NCBI GenBank assembly: GCA_934373455.1
Contig: CAKRON010000051.1
Location: 1-19,134 of the forward strand
Direction of reading: 5' to 3'
DNA length: 19,134 bases
DNA from: an uncultured Marvinbryantia sp.
GTDB taxonomy: Bacteria; Bacillota; Clostridia; Lachnospirales; Lachnospiraceae
Made by a program: the position numbers and the translations under genes. The notes below the pieces were generated by a model. The model had not been told where the DNA came from, ran no database searches, and was given only the letters and a program-made list of their open reading frames with translations. Below are positions 15,533 through 19,134 of the stretch, one piece after another (position 1 is the stretch's first letter; each line of letters begins with the position of its first letter).

Positions 15533-15559
15533 GAGAATACTTATTTTGTATGTATTTTA

Positions 15560-15589
15560 ACGGATATGCCTTGTGGTATATCCGTTTTT
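15560..15589 (+). terminator. Riboswitch-controlled intrinsic terminator
   Basis: An 11-bp stem: 15560-15570 pairs with 15575-15585 with one G-T wobble, around a TTGT loop, followed by a T-run to 15589. It is the expression platform of the TPP riboswitch, 36 nt before the thiM start. An in-frame ATG at 15566 lies inside the hairpin and is not used. Confidence 0.9.
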
Positions 15590-15625
15590 GAGTTACGTGA
15601 ATCATATTCAAAGGAGATGAAACCT

Positions 15626-16447
15626 ATGTTGGGAGAATGTTTAAAGAATGTCAGAAAACAAGTACCACTGGTGCATAATATCACCAATTATGTAACGGTG
15701 AATGATGTGGCGAATGTGTTACTTGCGTGTGGCGCAAGTCCTATCATGTCAGATGAACCAAAGGATGTAGAAGATATTACTACGATCTGCGGAGGATTAA
15801 ATATTAATATCGGGACGCTGAATGAGCGCAGTATCGAAGGAATGTTTCTTGCAGGAAAGCGCGCAAAAGAACTGAGACATCCGATCCTGCTGGATCCGGT
15901 AGGCGCAGGGGCATCCAGACTTCGCACAGAGACAGTATTGAATCTGATGAAAGAATTAAAACCAGAGGTTATACGCGGTAATATCTCTGAAATTAAGACG
16001 CTGGCATTTGGAAGTGGGACGACAAAAGGGGTGGATGCAGATGTGGCAGATGCTGTCACAGAAGAAAACCTGGAAGCATCCATTTCATTTGTGAAGGAAT
16101 TTGCGAAGCAAAGCGGATCTATCATTGCGGTTACAGGTGCCATTGACCTGGTAAGTGACGGAGAAATCTGTTATGTCATTCGCAATGGCAGACCAGAAAT
16201 GGGAAAGATTACCGGAACCGGGTGTCAGTTATCCGGCATGATGACAGCTTATATAACAGCAAATCCGGATCAGCGTCTGGAAGGAGCCGCCGCAGCTGTT
16301 TGTGTTATGGGACTTGCAGGTGAAATTGGCTGGAGTCATATGCAGGAATGGGAAGGCAATTCTACCTATCGTAACCGCATCATTGATGCAATTTGTCTGA
16401 TGGATGAAGAAACATTGAATAAGGGGGCAAAATATGAACGTCGATAA
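15626..16447 (+). CDS. thiM: Hydroxyethylthiazole kinase
   Basis: Phosphorylates 4-methyl-5-(2-hydroxyethyl)thiazole with ATP, allowing salvage of the thiazole half of thiamine. The 273 residues are the standard length. Family features: PLVHNITNYVTVNDVAN (14-30), GASPIMSDEP (36-45), HPILLDPVGAGAS (85-97), EVIRGNISEI (114-123) and KITGTGCQLSG (194-204) with the conserved Cys200 beside the anion hole. The start is ATG 15626 with AAGGAG about 9 nt upstream, after the riboswitch. It overlaps thiE by 14 nt. First gene of the TPP-controlled salvage operon. Confidence 0.97.
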   Translation: MLGECLKNVRKQVPLVHNITNYVTVNDVANVLLACGASPIMSDEPKDVEDITTICGGLNINIGTLNERSIEGMFLAGKRAKELRHPILLDPVGAGASRLRTETVLNLMKELKPEVIRGNISEIKTLAFGSGTTKGVDADVADAVTEENLEASISFVKEFAKQSGSIIAVTGAIDLVSDGEICYVIRNGRPEMGKITGTGCQLSGMMTAYITANPDQRLEGAAAAVCVMGLAGEIGWSHMQEWEGNSTYRNRIIDAICLMDEETLNKGAKYERR

Positions 16448-17075
16448 AAAAGATTTATTATTATATGCAATTACAGACAGACATTGGTTAAATGGGCGGA
16501 CATTGTATTCCGTTGTAAAAGAGAGTCTGGATGGAGGTGTGACTTTCCTGCAGCTCAGAGAAAAAGAACTGGATGAAGAACATTTTCTGGAAGAAGCAAA
16601 AGAAATGCAAAAGCTTTGCAGAGAATATCAGGTGCCATTTATTATTAATGATAATGTGGACATTGCGGTAGTCATGAACGCAGACGGAGTGCATGTTGGA
16701 CAGAAAGATATGGAAGCAGGAGATGTGAGAGCTAAACTTGGTCCGGATAAAATTATTGGAGTATCCGCTCAGACGGTCGAACAGGCAATTCTGGCAGAAA
16801 AGCATGGGGCAGATTATCTTGGAGTAGGAGCAGTATTTCCAACCGGTTCGAAGGCAGACGCAGTGGAAGTATCCCATGAGACTGTGAAAGCAATCTGTGA
16901 AGCAGTATCGATTCCGGTCATTGCGATTGGCGGCATTACACAGGAAAATGTAAAAGAACTTGCAGGAAACGGCCTTTGTGGGATTGCTGTAATCAGTGCA
17001 ATCTATGCTCAGAAAGATATTCGAAAAGCAGCTGAGAATTTAAAAGAAGCGACACGAAAGATGGTGGAGGCATGA
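16434..17075 (+). CDS. thiE: Thiamine-phosphate synthase
   Basis: Couples HMP-pyrophosphate with thiazole phosphate to make thiamine monophosphate. The 213 residues are typical. The TIM-barrel motifs appear in order: LYAITDR (10-16), FLQLREKEL (38-46), FIINDN (69-74), DGVHVGQKDM (84-93), GVSAQT, DYLGVGAVFPTGSKAD and VIAIGGIT. The phosphate loop reads PTGSK where many homologues have PTxTK, a conservative change. Its start lies inside thiM (AAGGGGG before it), and its stop overlaps the next start in ATGA, so translation along the operon is coupled. Confidence 0.97.
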   Translation: MNVDKKDLLLYAITDRHWLNGRTLYSVVKESLDGGVTFLQLREKELDEEHFLEEAKEMQKLCREYQVPFIINDNVDIAVVMNADGVHVGQKDMEAGDVRAKLGPDKIIGVSAQTVEQAILAEKHGADYLGVGAVFPTGSKADAVEVSHETVKAICEAVSIPVIAIGGITQENVKELAGNGLCGIAVISAIYAQKDIRKAAENLKEATRKMVEA

Positions 17076-17737
17076 TTCGGGGAGCAATTTTTGATCTGGA
17101 TGGTGTTTTGCTGGATTCCATGGAGATCTGGAATGATCTGGGAGAAAGATATCTGTTAAAGCATGGAATACAGCCAGAACCAGGGCTTCGAGATACCTTG
17201 TTTTCCATGAGCATGGAACAGGGTGTGACATATTTAAAGGAACAGTATCAATTAAGTAAGACGCCACAGGAAATTATGGAAGGGCTTCAGGAGATGCTGC
17301 AGGACTTTTATTTTTATGAAGTAAAAGCAAAAGCGGGAGCAAAAGATCTTCTGATATTTCTGAAAGAAAGGGGAGTTTCCATGACTGCGGCCACTTCCAG
17401 CCCGCGGGAGCATGTAATAAGAGCGCTTCAGCGAACCGGTCTGCTGGAGTATCTGGAAAAGATTGATACCACAAGTGAAGTGGGAGAAAGTAAGCATTCA
17501 CCTCTGATTTATAGAATATCAGCAGAGTATATGAGAACAAAACCGGAAGAAACGCTGGTATTTGAGGATTCTTTATATGCACTTCAGACTGCGAAACAGG
17601 ATGGTTTCCGGATCGTAGGAGTCTATGATAGTGAAGGGGAAACAGATCAGGCGGGTGTGAAAGAGATCAGCGAAGTGTATCTGAAAACATTAATGGAGTT
17701 TCCGGCATATTATGAGGAATTAAAAGGAGAACGGTGA
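17072..17737 (+). CDS. HAD-superfamily phosphatase of the thiamine operon
   Basis: A 221-residue haloacid dehalogenase hydrolase of the beta-phosphoglucomutase/phosphatase subgroup with an alpha-helical cap (about 16-85). All four catalytic motifs are present: FDLDGVLLDS (Asp8 nucleophile, Asp10 acid/base), TSS (108-110), Lys141 and FEDS (164-167, metal acids Glu165-Asp166). It overlaps thiE by 4 nt (ATGA) and thiD by 1 nt, so it is embedded in the thiamine operon. The obvious inference is dephosphorylation of thiamine monophosphate (or an HMP/thiazole phosphate), which would suit a bacterium that makes TPP through thiamine pyrophosphokinase instead of ThiL. Sequence alone does not show its substrate; sugar phosphates remain possible. 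Confidence 0.9.
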   Translation: MIRGAIFDLDGVLLDSMEIWNDLGERYLLKHGIQPEPGLRDTLFSMSMEQGVTYLKEQYQLSKTPQEIMEGLQEMLQDFYFYEVKAKAGAKDLLIFLKERGVSMTAATSSPREHVIRALQRTGLLEYLEKIDTTSEVGESKHSPLIYRISAEYMRTKPEETLVFEDSLYALQTAKQDGFRIVGVYDSEGETDQAGVKEISEVYLKTLMEFPAYYEELKGER

Positions 17738-18534
17738 TGAAAAAAACGGCATTGACGATTGCGGGAAGTGATTCCAGCGGAGGCGCCGGGATTCAGGCAG
17801 ATATTAAGACGATGATGGCAAATGGGGTATATGCTATGAGTGCCATCACTGCTTTAACTGCACAGAATACAACCGGTGTGACGGCAATTTTAAATGTGAC
17901 TCCGGAATTTCTTGGACAGGAACTGGATAGTATATTTACAGATATTTTTCCGGATGCAGTAAAAATCGGTATGGTATCAGATCGTGAACTGATCTGCATC
18001 ATTGCTGAAAAATTAAAACAGTATCAGGCAAAAAATATTGTTGTAGACCCGGTTATGGTGGCTACAAGCGGTGCCAGACTGATCAGTGAAGATGCTATGG
18101 ATACTTTAAAACAGCAGCTTTTTCCTTTGGCAGCCGTACTGACGCCAAACATTCCGGAAACAGAAGAACTGACAGGCATGCATATTGAAAGTGCAGAAGA
18201 CATGATTGCTGCCGCAAAGAAAATCTCAGAACAATATCATTGTGCAGTACTATGCAAGGGTGGACATCAGCGAAATACAGCCAATGATTTATTATATTGT
18301 GAGGGATCTTATCAGTGGTTCTGTGGAAAACGAATTGATAATCCAAATACGCATGGAACCGGGTGTACATTGTCCTCTGCCATTGCCTCAAACCTGGCAA
18401 AAGGTTATGATTTGAAGACGTCCGTGGAGCGGGCGAAGGATTATATATCAGGAGCGTTGGGGGCGATGCTGGATCTTGGAGCCGGAAGCGGACCGATGGA
18501 TCACGGATTTGATATTACAGGGAAGTTTGCCTAA
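17737..18534 (+). CDS. thiD: Hydroxymethylpyrimidine (phosphate) kinase
   Basis: Phosphorylates HMP and then HMP-P to HMP-PP, the partner of thiazole phosphate in the ThiE reaction. The 265 residues match ThiD. Motifs: AGSDSSGGAGIQADIKT near the N-terminus, IFPDAVKIGMV, VVDPVMVATSG, LTPNIPETEELTG and NTHGTGCTLSSAIA with the conserved Cys210. I chose ATG 17737 (overlapping the previous stop as TGATG, AAGGAG about 7 nt upstream) over the GTG at 17734. It is the last gene of the operon. No clear intrinsic terminator is seen in the 18535-18600 stretch after it. Confidence 0.97.
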   Translation: MKKTALTIAGSDSSGGAGIQADIKTMMANGVYAMSAITALTAQNTTGVTAILNVTPEFLGQELDSIFTDIFPDAVKIGMVSDRELICIIAEKLKQYQAKNIVVDPVMVATSGARLISEDAMDTLKQQLFPLAAVLTPNIPETEELTGMHIESAEDMIAAAKKISEQYHCAVLCKGGHQRNTANDLLYCEGSYQWFCGKRIDNPNTHGTGCTLSSAIASNLAKGYDLKTSVERAKDYISGALGAMLDLGAGSGPMDHGFDITGKFA

Positions 18535-18569
18535 TATTTCCAGAAATAAAAAAGGACTGCAAATCGCTA

Positions 18570-18598
18570 TTGCACTGTTGAAATGAGTGTGCTATACT
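18570..18598 (+). promoter_or_regulatory. Possible promoter of the cobalamin-riboswitch transcript
   Basis: TTGCAC (18570-18575, 3 of 6) and TATACT (18593-18598, 5 of 6) with a 17-nt spacer, about 40 nt before the aptamer. The -35 is weak; read-through from thiD is an alternative source of the transcript. Confidence 0.5.
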
Positions 18599-18638
18599 AC
18601 ATCAGTAGGAAAGAAAATAATACAATAGCATAAAGAAA

Positions 18639-18797
18639 ACAAAAGGTGTCAGACAATTTCGTCTGCTGAAAAGAGAAACGGGTGAGAATCCCGTGCGAAC
18701 TCGTCACCGTATTTTGAGAGCAAAGGCTGATATCCACTGGGCAACTGGGAAGGGGGCTTGAGCGTTAGATCAATAAGTCGGGAGAACTGCCTTTTGT
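18639..18797 (+). ncRNA. Cobalamin (B12) riboswitch aptamer
   Basis: Conserved elements in order: GGTGTC (18645-18650), AAGAGAAACGGGTGAGAATC (18671-18690) with its CGGG/CCCG stem, ACTCGTCACCG (18699-18709), CCACTGGG (18734-18741), CTGGGAAGG (18745-18753) and the B12 box AAGTCGGGAGAACTGCC (18775-18791). P1 closes the domain with eight pairs: ACAAAAGG (18639-18646) with CCTTTTGT (18790-18797). It precedes a terminator and a lipoprotein gene, so adenosylcobalamin or a related corrinoid is expected to lower expression. Which corrinoid form it prefers cannot be read here. Confidence 0.95.
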
Positions 18798-18819
18798 TGT
18801 ACAGAAATCTTAGATTTCA

Positions 18820-18837
18820 TGTCACGAGGATTTGACA
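18820..18837 (+). promoter_or_regulatory. Hairpin with loop complementary to the terminator loop
   Basis: TGTCA (18820-18824) pairs with TGACA (18833-18837), exposing CGAGG (18825-18829). ACGAGG (18824-18829) is complementary to CCTCGT (18889-18894), which spans the last stem base and most of the loop of the downstream terminator. This could be an antiterminator or loop-loop contact in the B12 expression platform. Complementarity is seen; function is inferred. Confidence 0.4.
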
Positions 18838-18879
18838 GTACGTATATACCAGATAAGGAAAAATCAGGTTGTGTATTTG

Positions 18880-18911
18880 GAGCAGTTACCTCGTTGTAAG
18901 TGCTCTTTTTT
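18880..18911 (+). terminator. Intrinsic terminator of the cobalamin riboswitch
   Basis: GAGCA (18880-18884) pairs with TGCTC (18901-18905), and TTAC (18886-18889) pairs with GTAA (18896-18899). The stem has one G-G mismatch and a six-base loop, followed by TTTTTT (18906-18911). It lies 37 nt before the lipoprotein start codon. Confidence 0.85.
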
Positions 18912-18948
18912 AATTTTATGCGTTATATACGCAAGGAGGAAAATTTTT

Positions 18949-19134
18949 ATGAAGAGAAAAATGGCAGTGGTACTTTCAGCAGCGATGGTAGCATCTTTAT
19001 TGACAGGCTGCGGAGGAAGCACAACAACAAAGACTACAGAAGCAGAGACAAAAGCAGTAACTGAAGCAACTACAGAAGCTGCAACTGAAGAAGCTACCAC
19101 TGAAGCAGCATCTGAAGAAGAAACCACAGAGGCA
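18949..19134 (+). CDS. Lipoprotein with T/E/A-rich linker, cut by window edge
   Basis: Only the first 62 codons are present; the frame is open to the end. AAGGAGG (18933-18939) lies 9 nt before the ATG. Residues 1-20 form a lipoprotein signal peptide (MKRKMAVVLSAAMVASLLTG) with lipobox LLTGC and lipid-anchored Cys21. Residues 22-62 are a low-complexity linker built of Thr, Glu and Ala (repeats of TTEA, ATEE and similar), common between the anchor and the folded domain of surface lipoproteins. The cobalamin riboswitch upstream suggests a substrate-binding protein of a corrinoid ABC importer (BtuF role) or another B12-responsive surface protein. No folded domain lies within the window, so the function is an inference from the riboswitch only. 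Confidence 0.85.
   Translation, partial: MKRKMAVVLSAAMVASLLTGCGGSTTTKTTEAETKAVTEATTEAATEEATTEAASEEETTEA

Noticed and set aside
15321..15611. N-terminal extension of the hybrid kinase by 97 codons
   Set aside because: It crosses the riboswitch aptamer and both divergent promoters and is not protein-like. ATG 15320 has a ribosome site.
18864..19127. Minus-strand frame rich in Val/Ala/Ser repeats
   Set aside because: It is the complement of the Thr/Glu/Ala linker of the lipoprotein and overlaps the riboswitch terminator. No ribosome site or domain.

Overview
The gene content, moderate-to-low GC, strong AGGAGG-type ribosome binding sites and TTG/ATG starts suggest an anaerobic Firmicute, most likely a gut Lachnospiraceae (Clostridia). 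This is inferred from protein style; no rRNA or marker gene is present to prove it. The window is chromosomal housekeeping and nutrient-uptake territory. Its only mobile-element traces are the 3' tail of a group II intron at the left edge and a compact palindromic repeat near 1.8 kb.

Layout. (1) 1-76 is the end of a group II intron (domains V and VI), whose body and any reverse transcriptase lie outside. It ends about 9 nt before a RelQ-type small alarmone synthetase gene (86-868), followed 10 nt later by a LysR regulator (879-1796). (2) 1797-1927 is a GC-rich repeat/hairpin element between convergent genes. (3) On the minus strand, nagB-nagA (3834 to 1928) convert GlcNAc-6-P to fructose-6-P, preceded by a secreted transglutaminase-like protein (5154-3961). 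(4) On the plus strand, a good promoter (5203-5231) precedes a tight run: a heterodimeric ABC exporter pair (5261-8765), a domain-permuted GH3 glycosidase (8803-11379) and a uridine kinase (11397-12011). A BMP-family substrate-binding protein follows (12115-13245) and ends at a strong bidirectional terminator (13288-13329). (5) A soluble PAS/PAS/HisKA/HATPase/REC hybrid kinase lies on the minus strand (15320-13329). (6) A divergent promoter drives a TPP riboswitch with terminator and the salvage operon thiM-thiE-HAD phosphatase-thiD (15626-18534). (7) A cobalamin riboswitch with terminator (18639-18911) precedes a lipoprotein gene cut by the window edge (18949-19134).

How it fits together. 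Amino-sugar catabolism (nagBA), beta-glycoside hydrolysis (GH3), nucleoside salvage (BMP protein plus uridine kinase), thiazole/HMP thiamine salvage and corrinoid-controlled uptake all point to a scavenging lifestyle. Two vitamin riboswitches lie about 3.2 kb apart. Each has a visible terminator and a plausible competing pairing.

I found no CRISPR array, tRNA, rRNA, toxin-antitoxin or defence cassette, and no convincing wholly new system. The most unusual items are the intron/alarmone-synthetase junction, the repeat with interchangeable hairpin arms at 1831-1910, the permuted GH3, the unlipidated orphan BMP protein and the riboswitch-controlled lipoprotein at the right edge.
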